Assembly: GCF_027922305.1 (NCBI RefSeq)
Contig: NZ_BSFK01000007.1
Location: 1 to 64,000 of the forward strand
Origin: Methylopila jiangsuensis
GTDB taxonomy: Bacteria; Pseudomonadota; Alphaproteobacteria; Rhizobiales; Methylopilaceae
Reading direction: 5' to 3'
DNA length: 64,000 nucleotides
The translations under genes were made by a program, and so were the position numbers. Positions 9,794 to 18,979 of this stretch are shown one piece after another (position 1 is the stretch's first letter; each line of letters opens with the position of its first letter). The notes below the pieces were generated by a model. The model worked only from the letters and a program-made list of their open reading frames with translations. It was not told where the DNA came from and searched no databases.

Positions 9794-11131
9794 ATGGCGT
9801 CGGCGGCCGAGCAGCTTGCTGCGAACCTTAATTTCTCCGCCTTCTCGAAGGCGGACGAGCTCAAGAAGCGCATCTGGTTCACGCTCGGCGCGCTGCTGAT
9901 CTACCGGCTCGGCACCTACATCCCGCTGCCGGGCATCAACCCGGCCGCGCTGGCCCAGGTGTTCCAGCAGCAGCAGACCGGCATCATCGGCCTGTTCAAC
10001 ATGTTCTCGGGCGGCGCGGTCGGCCGCATGGCGATCTTCGCGCTCGCCATCATGCCCTATATCTCGGCCTCCATCATCGTGCAGCTGATGACCACGGTCT
10101 CGCCGCACCTTGAAGCCCTCAAGAAGGAGGGCGAGCAGGGCCGCAAGATCATCAACCAGTACACCCGCTACGGCACCGTGCTGCTGGCGGTGGTCCAGGC
10201 CTACGGCATCGCGGTCGGCCTTGAAGGCCAGCCCAACGTGGTGGTCGACCCGGGCGTGTTCTTCCGCATCGCCACGGTGATCACGCTGACCGGCGGCACC
10301 ATGTTCCTGATGTGGCTGGGCGAGCAGATCACCGCCCGCGGCATCGGCAACGGCATCTCGCTGATCATCTTCGCCGGCATCGTGGCCGAGCTTCCGGCCG
10401 CCGTCGCCGGCACGCTGGAGCTGAGCCGCACCGGCGCGATCTCCACCGCCATCATCCTCGGCGTCGCCGTGATGGCGGTCGCGGTCATCGCCTTCATCGT
10501 CTACATGGAGCGCGCCCAGCGCCGGCTGCTGATCCAGTATCCGAAGCGCCAGGTGTCCCAGAACCGCATGACCGGCGGCGAGAGCTCGCATCTGCCGCTC
10601 AAGCTCAACACCGCCGGCGTCATTCCGCCGATCTTCGCGTCGTCGCTGCTGCTGCTGCCGACCACGATCGCCAACTTCTCGGCCGCGGGCGCGGGCGGGG
10701 GCTGGCTCTCCACGATCACCACGCACCTGGCCCATGGGCGCCCGCTCTACATGGTGCTTTATGTGGCGCTGATCGTGTTCTTCTGCTTCTTCTACACCGC
10801 GATCGTGTTCAATCCGACCGAGACCGCGGACAACCTGAAGAAGTACGGCGGCTTCATCCCCGGCATCCGTCCGGGCGAGCGCACCGCGGAGTACATCGAT
10901 TACGTGCTGACCCGCATCACCGTGGTCGGCGCCGCCTACATGGCCCTCGTCTGCCTTCTGCCCGAAATCCTGATCTCCTATGCGGCCGTGCCGTTCTACT
11001 TCGGCGGCACCTCGCTTCTGATCGTGGTTTCGGTCACCATGGACACGGTCGCGCAGGTGCAGGGGCACCTCTACGCCGCGCAGTACGAGGGTCTCATCAA
11101 GAAGGCCAAGCTCAGGGGGAAGCGTCGATGA
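9794..11131 (+). CDS. secY: Protein translocase channel subunit SecY
   Basis: SecY of 445 residues, the usual size for the ten-helix channel of the SecYEG translocon in the inner membrane. The N-terminal amphipathic segment and TM1 ([20 protein letters not shown]), the plug region and the C-terminal cytoplasmic tail [13 protein letters not shown] are recognisable. It is co-transcribed with ribosomal protein genes as in most bacteria and overlaps adk by four bases (ATGA). Confidence 0.97.
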   Translation: MASAAEQLAANLNFSAFSKADELKKRIWFTLGALLIYRLGTYIPLPGINPAALAQVFQQQQTGIIGLFNMFSGGAVGRMAIFALAIMPYISASIIVQLMTTVSPHLEALKKEGEQGRKIINQYTRYGTVLLAVVQAYGIAVGLEGQPNVVVDPGVFFRIATVITLTGGTMFLMWLGEQITARGIGNGISLIIFAGIVAELPAAVAGTLELSRTGAISTAIILGVAVMAVAVIAFIVYMERAQRRLLIQYPKRQVSQNRMTGGESSHLPLKLNTAGVIPPIFASSLLLLPTTIANFSAAGAGGGWLSTITTHLAHGRPLYMVLYVALIVFFCFFYTAIVFNPTETADNLKKYGGFIPGIRPGERTAEYIDYVLTRITVVGAAYMALVCLLPEILISYAAVPFYFGGTSLLIVVSVTMDTVAQVQGHLYAAQYEGLIKKAKLRGKRR

Positions 11132-11727
11132 GACTGATCCTGCTCGGACCGCCCGGCGCCGGCAAAGGCACGCAGTCGGAGCGTCTTGTCGGAGCCCATG
11201 GCATCGTTCAGCTCTCCACCGGCGACATGCTGCGCGCGGCGGTGGCCGCCGGCACGCCGGTCGGGCTCAAGGCCAAGGATCTGATGGCGCGCGGCGAGCT
11301 TGTGCCGGATGAGGTGGTGGTCCAGATCGTGGCCGACCGCGTCGAGGAGCCGGACGCCCGCGAGGGCTTCATCCTCGACGGCTTCCCGCGCACCCTGGCC
11401 CAGGCCCAGGCGCTCGAGGCGATGCTGGAGCAGAAGGGGCTGAAGCTCGATTCGGTGATCGAGCTCGCCGTGGACGAGAACGCGCTGGTGGAGCGCGTGG
11501 AGCGCCGCGCCCGCGAGGCCGCCGCCGCCGGCAAGCCCACCCGCAGCGACGACGCGCCGGACGTGGTGCGCAAGCGCATCGCCGACTACAAGGCGGTGAC
11601 GGCGCAGCTCAAGCCGTTCTACACCGAGCGCGGCCTGTTCGCCGCCGTCGACGGCATGGCCCCGATCGAACAGGTCACCGGCCAGATCGACGACGTTCTG
11701 GCCCGTGTCGGCGCCCAGGCGGCCTGA
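11128..11727 (+). CDS. adk: Adenylate kinase
   Basis: A 199-residue adenylate kinase, interconverting ATP and AMP with two ADP in the cytosol. The P-loop [10 protein letters not shown] is at residues 7-16, the AMP-binding STGDMLR follows, and the DGFPRT motif is in the middle. It has the short LID (no CxxC zinc pairs), typical of alphaproteobacteria. It starts inside the secY stop (ATGA). Adenylate kinase downstream of secY is a conserved order in this class. Confidence 0.97.
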   Translation: MRLILLGPPGAGKGTQSERLVGAHGIVQLSTGDMLRAAVAAGTPVGLKAKDLMARGELVPDEVVVQIVADRVEEPDAREGFILDGFPRTLAQAQALEAMLEQKGLKLDSVIELAVDENALVERVERRAREAAAAGKPTRSDDAPDVVRKRIADYKAVTAQLKPFYTERGLFAAVDGMAPIEQVTGQIDDVLARVGAQAA

Positions 11728-11796
11728 GCGTTCGCTAAAAAAGACTTGACGCGCAGCGCCTGAGGCGCTACGCGCAACCCCTCACTGAGAACAAGC

Positions 11797-11829
11797 CGCG
11801 GAGCGAGGCGTTTTCACGCCCGCTCCGCG
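11797..11829 (+). terminator. Stem-loop between adk and rpsM
   Basis: A strong inverted repeat: the arm CGCGGAGCG and its complement CGCTCCGCG flank a shorter inner pairing around TTTTCA. It is followed by a T-containing stretch (TGTCTTTGTC) rather than a clean T run. It may be a weak terminator or attenuator dividing the spc and alpha transcription units. Confidence 0.5.
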
Positions 11830-11919
11830 TGTCTTTGTCTATCCCGCGCAGGGGCCGGCCTCCACCGGACGCGCGCTGACCCTTTCCCGGCCTCGGGCCG
11901 GACATATGGAGATCTGAAC

Positions 11920-12288
11920 GTGGCACGTATCGCCGGCGTAAACATTCCGACCAACAAGCGCGTCGTCATCGCGCTGCAGTACATCCACGGCATCGGCGCC
12001 AAGAAGGCCGAGGAGATCTGCACCAAGGTGTCGATCCCGGCCGAGCGCCGCGTGAACCAGCTCACCGACGCCGAAGTGATCCAGATCCGCGAGACCATCG
12101 ACCGCGACTACATGGTCGAAGGCGACCTCCGCCGCGACGTGGCGATGAACATCAAGCGTCTGATGGACCTCGGCTGCTACCGCGGCCTGCGCCATCGGCG
12201 CGGCCTGCCGGTCCACGGCCAGCGCACGCACACCAACGCGCGCACCCGCAAGGGCAAGCCGAAGGCGATCGCCGGCAAGAAGAAGTGA
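11920..12288 (+). CDS. rpsM: 30S ribosomal protein S13
   Basis: S13 of 122 residues ([26 protein letters not shown], whose HGIG helix-hairpin-helix is diagnostic), ending in the lysine-rich tail [11 protein letters not shown] that reaches the P-site tRNA. It opens the alpha operon after a 192-bp gap containing a stem-loop. rpmJ (L36), which often sits just before rpsM, is absent here. Confidence 0.97.
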   Translation: MARIAGVNIPTNKRVVIALQYIHGIGAKKAEEICTKVSIPAERRVNQLTDAEVIQIRETIDRDYMVEGDLRRDVAMNIKRLMDLGCYRGLRHRRGLPVHGQRTHTNARTRKGKPKAIAGKKK

Positions 12289-12293
12289 TTTTG

Positions 12294-12320
12294 AACCGGG
12301 CTCCTTCGGGCGGCCCGGTT
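12294..12320 (+). other. Hairpin in the rpsM-rpsK gap
   Basis: AACCGGGC and GCCCGGTT are perfect 8-bp complementary arms around an 11-base loop, six bases after the rpsM stop. The following bases are pyrimidine-rich but not a T run. The whole 190-bp gap between two genes of the same operon is long; the hairpin could be an attenuator, a processing site or a ribosomal-protein target. Confidence 0.45.
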
Positions 12321-12478
12321 TCCGTTCTCGGTCGAGAGCGGTTCTGATTTCGGCCCGGGCTTTGGCGTCCGGGCCCGACGGTTTCGCAGGTATCCCGGTT
12401 CGGCGCCGCGCCGGCCGGGATGACGAATATCTCCCGAGCGCCTGGAAGAACGGGCGCGCCTGAAGGATAAAGAGCCAC

Positions 12479-12868
12479 ATGGCCAAGGAAGCCCAGCGCA
12501 TTCGCCGCCGCGAACGCAAGAACATCGCGTCCGGCGTCGCGCATGTGAACGCCACGTTCAACAACACCATGATCACCATCACCGACGCGCAGGGCAACAC
12601 CGTGTCCTGGTCGTCGGCGGGCGCGCAGGGCTTCAAGGGCTCGCGCAAGTCGACCCCGTACGCCGCGCAGGTCGCGGCCGAGGACGCCGCCAAGAAGGCG
12701 GCCGAGCACGGCATGCGCACCCTCGAGGTCGAGGTTCGCGGTCCCGGTTCGGGGCGTGAGTCGGCGCTGCGCGCGCTGCAGGCCGCCGGCTTCATGGTGA
12801 CCTCGATCCGCGACGTGACGCCGATCCCGCACAACGGCTGCCGGCCGCGGAAGCGCCGGCGCGTCTGA
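12479..12868 (+). CDS. rpsK: 30S ribosomal protein S11
   Basis: S11 of 129 residues. The signature [18 protein letters not shown] and the ending [12 protein letters not shown] are both family hallmarks. It lies on the platform of the 30S subunit near the E site. It follows rpsM after a 190-bp gap. Confidence 0.97.
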   Translation: MAKEAQRIRRRERKNIASGVAHVNATFNNTMITITDAQGNTVSWSSAGAQGFKGSRKSTPYAAQVAAEDAAKKAAEHGMRTLEVEVRGPGSGRESALRALQAAGFMVTSIRDVTPIPHNGCRPRKRRRV

Positions 12869-12883
12869 CGCGTTTTCGTCGCC

Positions 12884-12908
12884 TGCGCCCCGGCATGGTC
12901 GGGGCGCA
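12884..12908 (+). other. Hairpin between rpsK and rpoA
   Basis: Perfect 9-bp arms TGCGCCCCG and CGGGGCGCA around a 7-base loop. No T run follows, so it is more likely a processing or attenuation structure in the alpha operon transcript than a full terminator. Confidence 0.4.
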
Positions 12909-12988
12909 TGTTCGTTTCGGGCCGCGCCTCGCCGGCGCGCCCCCGCGGGACCAGCGGACCCCGCGGCAGACTGACGAAGGGTGCAGTC

Positions 12989-14005
12989 GTGATCCAGAAG
13001 AACTGGCAAGATCTGATCAAGCCGAACAAGCTTGAGGTCGCCCCGAGCGGCGACGGCAAGCGCATCGCGACCATGGTCGCCGAGCCGCTGGAGCGCGGCT
13101 TCGGTCTGACGCTCGGCAACGCGCTGCGCCGCATTCTGCTGTCCTCGCTCCAGGGCGCGGCGGTGACCTCGGTGCACATCGACGGCGTGCTGCACGAGTT
13201 CTCGTCGATCCCGGGCGTGCGCGAGGACGTGACCGACATCGTCCTCAACATCAAGGACGTCGCCATCAAGATGCAGGGCGAAGGCCCGAAGCGGATGGTG
13301 CTGCGCAAGCAGGGCCCCGGCCAGGTGGTCGCGGGCGACATCCAGGTGGTGGGCGACGTTCAGGTGCTGAACCCGGACCTCGCGCTCTGCACCCTCGACG
13401 AGGGCGCGGAAATCCGCATGGAGTTCACGGTCGACACCGGCAAGGGCTATGTCCCGGCGGACCGCAACCGCCCCGAGGACGCGCCGATCGGGCTCATTCC
13501 GGTCGACAGCCTGTACTCGCCGGTGAAGAAGGTCTCCTACCGGGTCGAGAACACCCGTGAGGGCCAGATCCTCGATTACGACAAGCTGACGCTGACCGTC
13601 GAGACCAACGGCTCGATCACGCCGGACGACGCGGTGGCCTACGCCGCCCGCATCCTGCAGGATCAGCTCGAGGTGTTCGTCAACTTCGAGGAGCCGAAGA
13701 AGGAGACCGCCCAGGCCGCCATCCCGGAGCTCGCCTTCAACCCGGCGCTGCTCAAGAAGGTGGACGAGCTGGAGCTGTCGGTCCGTTCGGCCAACTGCCT
13801 GAAGAACGACAACATCGTCTACATCGGCGACCTGATCCAGAAGACCGAGGCGGAGATGCTGCGCACGCCGAACTTCGGTCGCAAGTCGCTGAACGAGATC
13901 AAGGAGGTCCTCGCGCAGATGGGCCTTCACCTCGGGATGGAAGTCGGCGGCTGGCCGCCGGACAACATCGACGAGCTCGCCAAGCGTTTCGAAGAACACT
14001 ACTGA
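12989..14005 (+). CDS. rpoA: RNA polymerase alpha subunit
   Basis: Alpha subunit of 338 residues if translation starts at the GTG at 12989, giving the family N-terminus (M)[16 protein letters not shown] behind a CGAAGG binding site. An ATG at 12908 in the same frame would add 27 residues unlike any alpha subunit. The N-terminal dimerisation domain (residues 1 to about 235) contains [20 protein letters not shown]. The C-terminal domain (from about 260) contains [13 protein letters not shown] and [14 protein letters not shown], which contact UP elements and activators. Confidence 0.96.
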   Translation: MIQKNWQDLIKPNKLEVAPSGDGKRIATMVAEPLERGFGLTLGNALRRILLSSLQGAAVTSVHIDGVLHEFSSIPGVREDVTDIVLNIKDVAIKMQGEGPKRMVLRKQGPGQVVAGDIQVVGDVQVLNPDLALCTLDEGAEIRMEFTVDTGKGYVPADRNRPEDAPIGLIPVDSLYSPVKKVSYRVENTREGQILDYDKLTLTVETNGSITPDDAVAYAARILQDQLEVFVNFEEPKKETAQAAIPELAFNPALLKKVDELELSVRSANCLKNDNIVYIGDLIQKTEAEMLRTPNFGRKSLNEIKEVLAQMGLHLGMEVGGWPPDNIDELAKRFEEHY

Positions 14006-14056
14006 GGGTTCGGCCTCGTCCGCCTTTCGGGGCGCGGGCCTGAAGGAGACTAAACC

Positions 14057-14479
14057 ATGTCCATGCACGGCAAGCGGGGCCGCCGTTTCAACCGGCTGCA
14101 GAGCCACCGCAAGGCGATGTTCGCCAACCTCGCCATCTCGCTCATCGAGCACGAGCAGATCGTCACCACCCTGCCCAAGGCCAAGGACCTGCGTCCCGTG
14201 GTCGAGAAGCTGGTGACGCTCGCCAAGCGCGGCGACCTGCACGCCCGCCGCCAGGCCATCGCCGAGCTGCGTCACGTCCCGACGGTGCAGAAGCTGTTCA
14301 GCGCCATCGGCCCGCGCTACAGCGAGCGCAACGGCGGCTACCTGCGCATCCTGAAGGCGGGCTTCCGCCACGGCGACAACGCGCCGGTCGCGGTCATCGA
14401 GTTCGTGGACCGCGACGTCAGCGCCAAGGGCGCCGGCGACCGCGCCCGCGCCGAGGCCGAGGAGAGCGCCGCGGCCTGA
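14057..14479 (+). CDS. rplQ: 50S ribosomal protein L17
   Basis: L17 of 140 residues ([20 protein letters not shown]), with the family motif [21 protein letters not shown] short Ala/Glu-rich tail follows the core. It is the last gene of the alpha operon and is followed directly by an intrinsic terminator. Confidence 0.97.
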   Translation: MSMHGKRGRRFNRLQSHRKAMFANLAISLIEHEQIVTTLPKAKDLRPVVEKLVTLAKRGDLHARRQAIAELRHVPTVQKLFSAIGPRYSERNGGYLRILKAGFRHGDNAPVAVIEFVDRDVSAKGAGDRARAEAEESAAA

Positions 14480-14510
14480 TCCGCGTCGCCGTCCTGATCG
14501 CGATTGAGGA

Positions 14511-14537
14511 AAGCGGCCGGCGACGGCCGCTTTTTTC
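14511..14537 (+). terminator. Intrinsic terminator of the alpha operon
   Basis: Perfect 7-bp arms GCGGCCG and CGGCCGC with a 4-base loop, followed by six T residues (14531-14536). It begins 32 bp after the rplQ stop and closes the ribosomal protein cluster. Confidence 0.9.
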
Positions 14538-14610
14538 GTTTCGCCGTCATTCCGCCGCCCGTTGCGCGCTATGTCTCGGGCGATCCTTCGGTTCGAGACT
14601 GGAGCCCGCC

Positions 14611-16020
14611 ATGAAGCCTGGCCGCGTGGTCGCCGCCATCGTCCTGTCCCTCGCCGCGCTGGCGCCGATCGGCGGCGCGAGCGCCCAGGAGCGACGGCCG
14701 CCGGACAGCGCCGCGGAGATGAAGCTGTCCTTCGCGCCCGTGGTGCGGCGGGTGACGCCGGCGGTCGTCAACATCTACGCCACCCGCACCGAGCGCCGCC
14801 GCTCCGCCTTCCTGGACGATCCGTTCTTCCGCCAGTTCTTCGGCGAGGGCAGGGGGCTCGGGCGCGAGCGTGTGCAGCGCTCGCTCGGCTCCGGCGCGAT
14901 CGTGGGCGAGGACGGCCTCGTCGTCACCAACAACCACGTCATCGAGGGCATGACGGAGGTGAAGGTGGCGCTGTCGGACAAGCGGGAGTTCGAGGCCAGG
15001 ATCCTGATCAAGGACCCGCGCACCGACCTCGCGGTGCTGAAGATCGGCGACGGCGCCGAAAAATTTCCGACGCTCGGCTTCGCGGATTCCGACGCGCTCA
15101 TGGTCGGCGATCTGGTGCTGGCGGTGGGCAACCCGTTCGGCGTTGGGCAGACGGTGACCTCGGGCATCGTGTCGGCGGTGGCGCGCACGCAGGTGGGGGT
15201 GAGCGACTACCAGTCCTTCATCCAGACCGACGCCGCCATCAACCCCGGCAACTCCGGCGGCGCGCTGGTCGATCTGGATGGCAAGCTGGTGGGCATCAAC
15301 ACCGCCATCTTCTCCCAGTCCGGCGGTTCGGTCGGCATCGGCTTCGCCATTCCCGCCAACATGGTGCGGGTGGTGCTGGCCTCCGCCCGTTCGGGCGCCA
15401 AGGCGGTGACGCGGCCGTGGTTCGGCGCCTCGCTGCAGGCGGTGACGCCGGAGATCGCGGACAGCCTCGGCCTGAAGCATCCCGGCGGCGCCCTGATCGC
15501 CAATGTGGCGGAAGGCTCGCCCGCCGCCGCCGCGGGGCTGAAGGCCGGCGACCTGATCACCGCCGTGGACGGCCGGCCGGTCGACGACGTGGAGAGCTTC
15601 CACTACCGCTTCGCCACCCGTCCGCTCGGCGGGCTCGCGGAGGTGACGGCGAGCCGCGACGGCCGCGACCGGGCGGTGAAAGTGGCGCTGCAGGCGGCCC
15701 CGGAGACGCCGGCGCGCGACGTGCGCCGGATCACGGGCTATTCGCCCTTCGGCGGCGCCTCGGTCGCGAATCTCTCGCCGGCTCTGGCGGAGGAGCTGTC
15801 CATGGACGGCGCCGCCCGCGGCGTGGTGGTGATGGAGACCGAGGACGGCTCGCCCGCTCAGCAGCTCGGCTTCCAGAAGGGCGACGTGGTGCGCGAGGTG
15901 AACGACGCCAGGGTGGCGAGTTCGGCCGATCTCGCCCGGGTCGCCCGCGCCAATCCGCGCTACTGGAAAGTGACGATCGAGCGCGGCGGGCGCACCTTCA
16001 CCACCGTGTTCGGCGGCTGA
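14611..16020 (+). CDS. Periplasmic Do-family serine protease (DegP/DegQ type)
   Basis: A 469-residue HtrA-family protease that degrades misfolded envelope proteins. The N-terminal 25 residues (basic MKPGR, hydrophobic core, ending GASA) form a signal peptide. The catalytic triad is visible: His in TNNHVIEG (about 108), Asp in DLAVLKI (about 139) and Ser in NPGNSGGAL (about 213). Two PDZ domains follow (about 265-355 and 375-465), the second starting near GYSPFGGASVANLSP. It begins 74 bp after the ribosomal terminator, so it probably has its own promoter. DegP and DegQ cannot be told apart from sequence alone. Confidence 0.94.
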   Translation: MKPGRVVAAIVLSLAALAPIGGASAQERRPPDSAAEMKLSFAPVVRRVTPAVVNIYATRTERRRSAFLDDPFFRQFFGEGRGLGRERVQRSLGSGAIVGEDGLVVTNNHVIEGMTEVKVALSDKREFEARILIKDPRTDLAVLKIGDGAEKFPTLGFADSDALMVGDLVLAVGNPFGVGQTVTSGIVSAVARTQVGVSDYQSFIQTDAAINPGNSGGALVDLDGKLVGINTAIFSQSGGSVGIGFAIPANMVRVVLASARSGAKAVTRPWFGASLQAVTPEIADSLGLKHPGGALIANVAEGSPAAAAGLKAGDLITAVDGRPVDDVESFHYRFATRPLGGLAEVTASRDGRDRAVKVALQAAPETPARDVRRITGYSPFGGASVANLSPALAEELSMDGAARGVVVMETEDGSPAQQLGFQKGDVVREVNDARVASSADLARVARANPRYWKVTIERGGRTFTTVFGG

Positions 16021-16113
16021 GGCGCGCTCGAACCGTTCGACCGTGTGGAAAAGACGGCATAGGAACGGGCCATAAGGCCGAGGGTCCTTCGCCGGACGGA
16101 GATCGCAAGCGTC

Positions 16114-17427
16114 ATGAGCAACCTGTTCGAGGCGGCCGGGCTCGAACGCGAGGCCCCGCGGCCGCTCGCCGACCGTCTGCGGCCGCAGACGCTCGACGAG
16201 GTGATCGGGCAGGACCACCTGCTCGGCGCCGACGGCGCGCTGGGCCGTCTGGTGGCGGCGGGGTCGGTGGGCAGCCTGATCTTCTGGGGCCCGCCCGGCA
16301 CCGGCAAGACCACCGTCGGCCGGCTGCTGGCGAAGGCGACCGATCTCGCCTTCGAGCCGATCTCGGCCATTTTCTCCGGCGTCGCGGACCTGAAGAAGGC
16401 GTTCGACGCCGCCCGCGGCCGCCGGGCCATGGGCCGGGGCACGCTGCTGTTCGTGGATGAGATCCACCGCTTCAACCGCGCCCAGCAGGACAGTTTCCTG
16501 CCGGTGATGGAGGACGGCACGGTGACGCTGGTGGGGGCGACCACCGAGAACCCGTCCTTCGCGCTCAACGCCGCGCTGCTGTCCCGCTCCCGGGTGCTGG
16601 TGTTCCGCTCGCTCGATTCGGACGCCATCGGGAAGCTGCTGGCGCGAGCCGAGGCGATCGAGGCCCGGCCGCTGCCGCTGGACGAGGAGGCGCGGCTGGC
16701 GCTGATCCGCATGGCGGACGGCGACGGCCGCGCGGCTCTGACGCTCGCCGAAGAGCTCTGGCGCGCCGCCCGGCCGGGCGAGGTGTTCGACGCCGCCCGC
16801 GCGCAGGACGTGGTGCAGCGCCGGGCGCCGATCTACGACAAGTCCGCGGACGGGCACTACAATCTGATCTCCGCGCTGCACAAGTCGGTGCGCGGCTCGG
16901 ACCCGGACGCGGCGCTGTACTGGTTCGCGCGCATGCTGGACGGCGGGGAGGACCCGCTGTTCCTGGCGCGGCGGCTGATCCGCATGGCCTCCGAGGACAT
17001 CGGCCTCGCCGACCCGCAGGCGCTGACGCTCGCCATCGCCGCCCGCGACGCCTATGAGCAGTTGGGATCGCCCGAGGGCGAACTGGCGCTCGCCGAATGC
17101 GTGGTGCATCTCGCCACCGCGCCCAAGTCCAACGCGGTCTATGTGGCCTACAAGCAGGCCCGCGCGGCGGCGAAGGAGCACGGCTCGCTGCCGCCGCCCA
17201 AGCACATCCTCAACGCGCCGACCAGGCTGATGAAGTCGGAGGGCTACGGCGCGGGCTACGCCTACGACCACGACGCGCCGGACGCGTTTTCGGGGCAGGA
17301 TTATTTCCCGGAAGCCATGGGCCGGCGGCGGTTCTACGATCCGCCCGAGCGCGGCTTCGAGCGCGAGCTGCGCAAGCGGCTGGACTACTGGGCCAGGCTG
17401 CGGGCCGAGCGCGCCGGCGAGGACTGA
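16114..17427 (+). CDS. rarA: Replication-associated recombination protein A (AAA+ ATPase)
   Basis: A 437-residue RarA/MgsA, a clamp-loader-like AAA+ ATPase acting at stalled forks. The family opening (RPLADRLRPQTLDEVIGQDH) is followed by Walker A GPPGTGKTT (about residue 58), Walker B LLFVDEIHRFN (about 112) and sensor TTENPSF. The C-terminal half holds the tetramerisation and MgsA_C region (NLISALHKSVRGSDPDAALYW). A degP-rarA order is common in Hyphomicrobiales. The gap before it is 93 bp. Confidence 0.95.
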   Translation: MSNLFEAAGLEREAPRPLADRLRPQTLDEVIGQDHLLGADGALGRLVAAGSVGSLIFWGPPGTGKTTVGRLLAKATDLAFEPISAIFSGVADLKKAFDAARGRRAMGRGTLLFVDEIHRFNRAQQDSFLPVMEDGTVTLVGATTENPSFALNAALLSRSRVLVFRSLDSDAIGKLLARAEAIEARPLPLDEEARLALIRMADGDGRAALTLAEELWRAARPGEVFDAARAQDVVQRRAPIYDKSADGHYNLISALHKSVRGSDPDAALYWFARMLDGGEDPLFLARRLIRMASEDIGLADPQALTLAIAARDAYEQLGSPEGELALAECVVHLATAPKSNAVYVAYKQARAAAKEHGSLPPPKHILNAPTRLMKSEGYGAGYAYDHDAPDAFSGQDYFPEAMGRRRFYDPPERGFERELRKRLDYWARLRAERAGED

Positions 17428-17835
17428 GCGCCGACGGGGCGACGACGCCGTCGTCCGATCACGGATCGGGCGGCCTCATCGCCCGCCTGGACGAGGCGTT
17501 CGCCACCGCCGGGGACGCGGCGGGCGTTGGCGGTCGGCGCCGGCATCGAAAACCTCGCGGGCGCGGACTTCCGTCGACACGCTCCATGGCGACGAGGCGA
17601 GCACCGTGCCTGCGGGAAACGCCGGCGCGGACGCTCGGTCTGCGCTGGCGGCGTCAGGACGTCGCAGCCGGGGCGCGCGCCACAAGTTCGATGGCTATTG
17701 TCCACAGCGTTTGGGAGAAAGAACGGCCGGTCCCTCTTGCCCCGCCGCGCCGGAACGGCTAAACGGGCGCTCACGCAAGCGAACGCCGCGTTCGGTCGCT
17801 GTGCGCGGGAGCCCGAAGAATGGCTCCTCCCCTGC
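17428..17835. other. Gene-free stretch before tRNA-Gln
   Basis: About 400 bp between rarA and the tRNA. Several reading frames stay open on both strands, as expected at this GC content, but none gives a protein-like composition or a ribosome binding site. I see no terminator hairpin with a T run. Confidence 0.5.
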
Positions 17836-17909
17836 TGGGGGATAGTTTAACGGTAGAACCGCGGACTCTGACTCCGCTAGTCCTGGTTCGAATCCAGGTC
17901 CCCCAGCCA
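17836..17909 (+). tRNA. tRNA-Gln (anticodon CUG), island integration site
   Basis: Complete cloverleaf: acceptor arms TGGGGGA and TCCCCCA, D-arm TAGTTTAACGGTAGAAC, anticodon stem GCGGA/TCCGC around loop CTCTGAC (anticodon CTG), T-arm CCTGG-TTCGAAT-CCAGG, discriminator G and an encoded CCA. The last 19 bases are repeated at 33490-33508 and form the left attachment site of the genomic island. The tRNA stays intact after integration. Confidence 0.96.
17891..17909 (+). repeat. attL: 19-bp direct repeat at the tRNA-Gln 3' end
   Basis: The 19 bases aatccaggtcccccagcca, from the T-arm to the CCA end of tRNA-Gln, occur again in the same orientation at 33490-33508. Repeats of a tRNA 3' end on both sides of an element with a tyrosine integrase are the standard mark of site-specific integration. 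Confidence 0.93.
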
Positions 17910-18021
17910 TCTCCAAATTCTTGCTCATTCTCTTGGGATTCCAGCCTCCGCGCGGACTGCTCATGGCAGCAAACCATGGCAGCGCCAGCCGGCAGCAGGT
18001 TTCCGCTAGAGACCCCGGCGC

Positions 18022-18240
18022 CTACCTCGTTTGAGGCTTGAGCGCGATGGCGCAGGCTCGGGCCTTGTCGTCGACGCCGAGGGCGCGCATGGCGTGGTAG
18101 ATGGCGAAGTTACCGACAACGGGCTGGTGAGCTGAAGACGGCGGCGGCGGCGTCAGCGCGACCGCGACGGCCATCGCCTTGTCGTCCGGTATACCGACCT
18201 CGATCAGCACGTCGTAGATCTCGGTGTTGAACAAGGTCAT
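18022..18240 (-). CDS. Small hypothetical protein with an internal repeat
   Basis: A 72-residue protein from the ATG at 18240, which has a GGGGAAGG binding site; an upstream in-frame start exists but lacks one. Two similar stretches are visible: VLIEVGIPDDKAMAVAVAL near the N-terminus and AMRALGVDDKARACAIAL near the C-terminus, joined by a proline-rich linker. The N-terminal pattern (short helix, then 'G-x-D/P-D-x-x-A') recalls the start of some phage-associated DUF1640-type proteins, but this is only a resemblance. It is the outermost gene at the left end of the island, 20 bp after the gene at 18260-18514, and probably co-transcribed with it. No function can be assigned. Confidence 0.6.
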   Translation of the reverse strand: MTLFNTEIYDVLIEVGIPDDKAMAVAVALTPPPPSSAHQPVVGNFAIYHAMRALGVDDKARACAIALKPQTR

Positions 18241-18259
18241 GGACCTTCCCCTTCGGATT

Positions 18260-18514
18260 TCAGTCAAGGTCTCGATAAAGCGAGGCAGGCCAGATCCGGC
18301 CGATGACGCCAAGCACGAGCATGACCCTGGTCACGTCCGGACCGCCGATCAGGATGCAGGTGGCGGCGGCAGCCTTCAACAAAGCGTCCACCAGCTCGGA
18401 AAATGGCTCTCGACCGATATCGACCAGCGCGACCTCGATCTCGTTCGGCAGCTCGCATACGATCTGCGCGCGAAGATGAAAGCAAGACGCGTCGGATAAA
18501 TACATTTCGCGCAT
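18260..18514 (-). CDS. Hypothetical protein, island left end
   Basis: An 84-codon open frame whose product looks protein-like: a mixed N-terminal half (MREMYLSDASCFHLRAQIVC) and a hydrophobic C-terminal segment (TRVMLVLGVIGRIW) that could be a membrane helix. Two other frames are open over the same stretch, so the call rests on composition and on its tight spacing with the gene at 18022-18240. It reads away from the AT-rich region that also lies before hsdM. I do not recognise a family. Confidence 0.4.
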   Translation of the reverse strand: MREMYLSDASCFHLRAQIVCELPNEIEVALVDIGREPFSELVDALLKAAAATCILIGGPDVTRVMLVLGVIGRIWPASLYRDLD

Positions 18515-18979
18515 GGGCGAATATCACTAAATGGCTAACACTGCACTAACAAATGCTTCAGTCGCTTGTAATTTCAGATGTATTAGGCCGAAGATTCAAA
18601 ATAGTAAGTCATTATTTATTTGTGTTTATCGTCAATTAGCGCTTGCGTTATTTCGCTACCGCTGGACCGCTTGATGACGAACGTTGCCCCGCGGCATGCG
18701 GTTGGGGTGACATCGACACGTGGGGCTGGTTGCTCCCGATCCGCTTCCTTCAGACCGCATCTCCGGCGCCTGTGACCCTTCTAGCGCACCGCCGAACGAT
18801 CGGCCCTGCGGCTCGCTGTGAGGAGTTCCGCTCTACCTCCCCGCTATCTAGACTTGCACCCGCAGGGGAATCTGCTTGCGGAAGGCGTCGCCGCGTTGGC
18901 TGGCGGCCATCGTAGATTTTTTGATCGGGGTAAGACGCTCCACGGCCGTTCCTCGGGCCGCCGGGGCGACGGGTGAAGC
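18515..18979. other. AT-rich regulatory gap upstream of hsdM
   Basis: A 465-bp gap between the divergent small genes and hsdM. Bases 18520-18660 are clearly AT-rich (for example TTATTTATTTGTGTTTATCG), in contrast with the GC-rich surroundings, and this is the likely promoter region for both directions. An open frame at 18643-18915 lacks a binding site and protein-like composition. I could not settle on specific -35/-10 boxes. Confidence 0.5.

Noticed and set aside
12152-14371. Very long minus-strand open frame opposite rpsK, rpoA and rplQ
   Set aside because: It is antisense to three certain genes and its product is an Arg/Ala/Asp/His-rich shadow typical of high-GC coding DNA, with no family motif.
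14569-17271. 900-codon minus-strand open frame opposite the Do protease and rarA
   Set aside because: It spans two real genes on the other strand and has the biased composition of a codon-position shadow.
18643-18915. 90-codon plus-strand open frame upstream of hsdM
   Set aside because: No binding site, odd composition and location in the regulatory gap; more likely non-coding.
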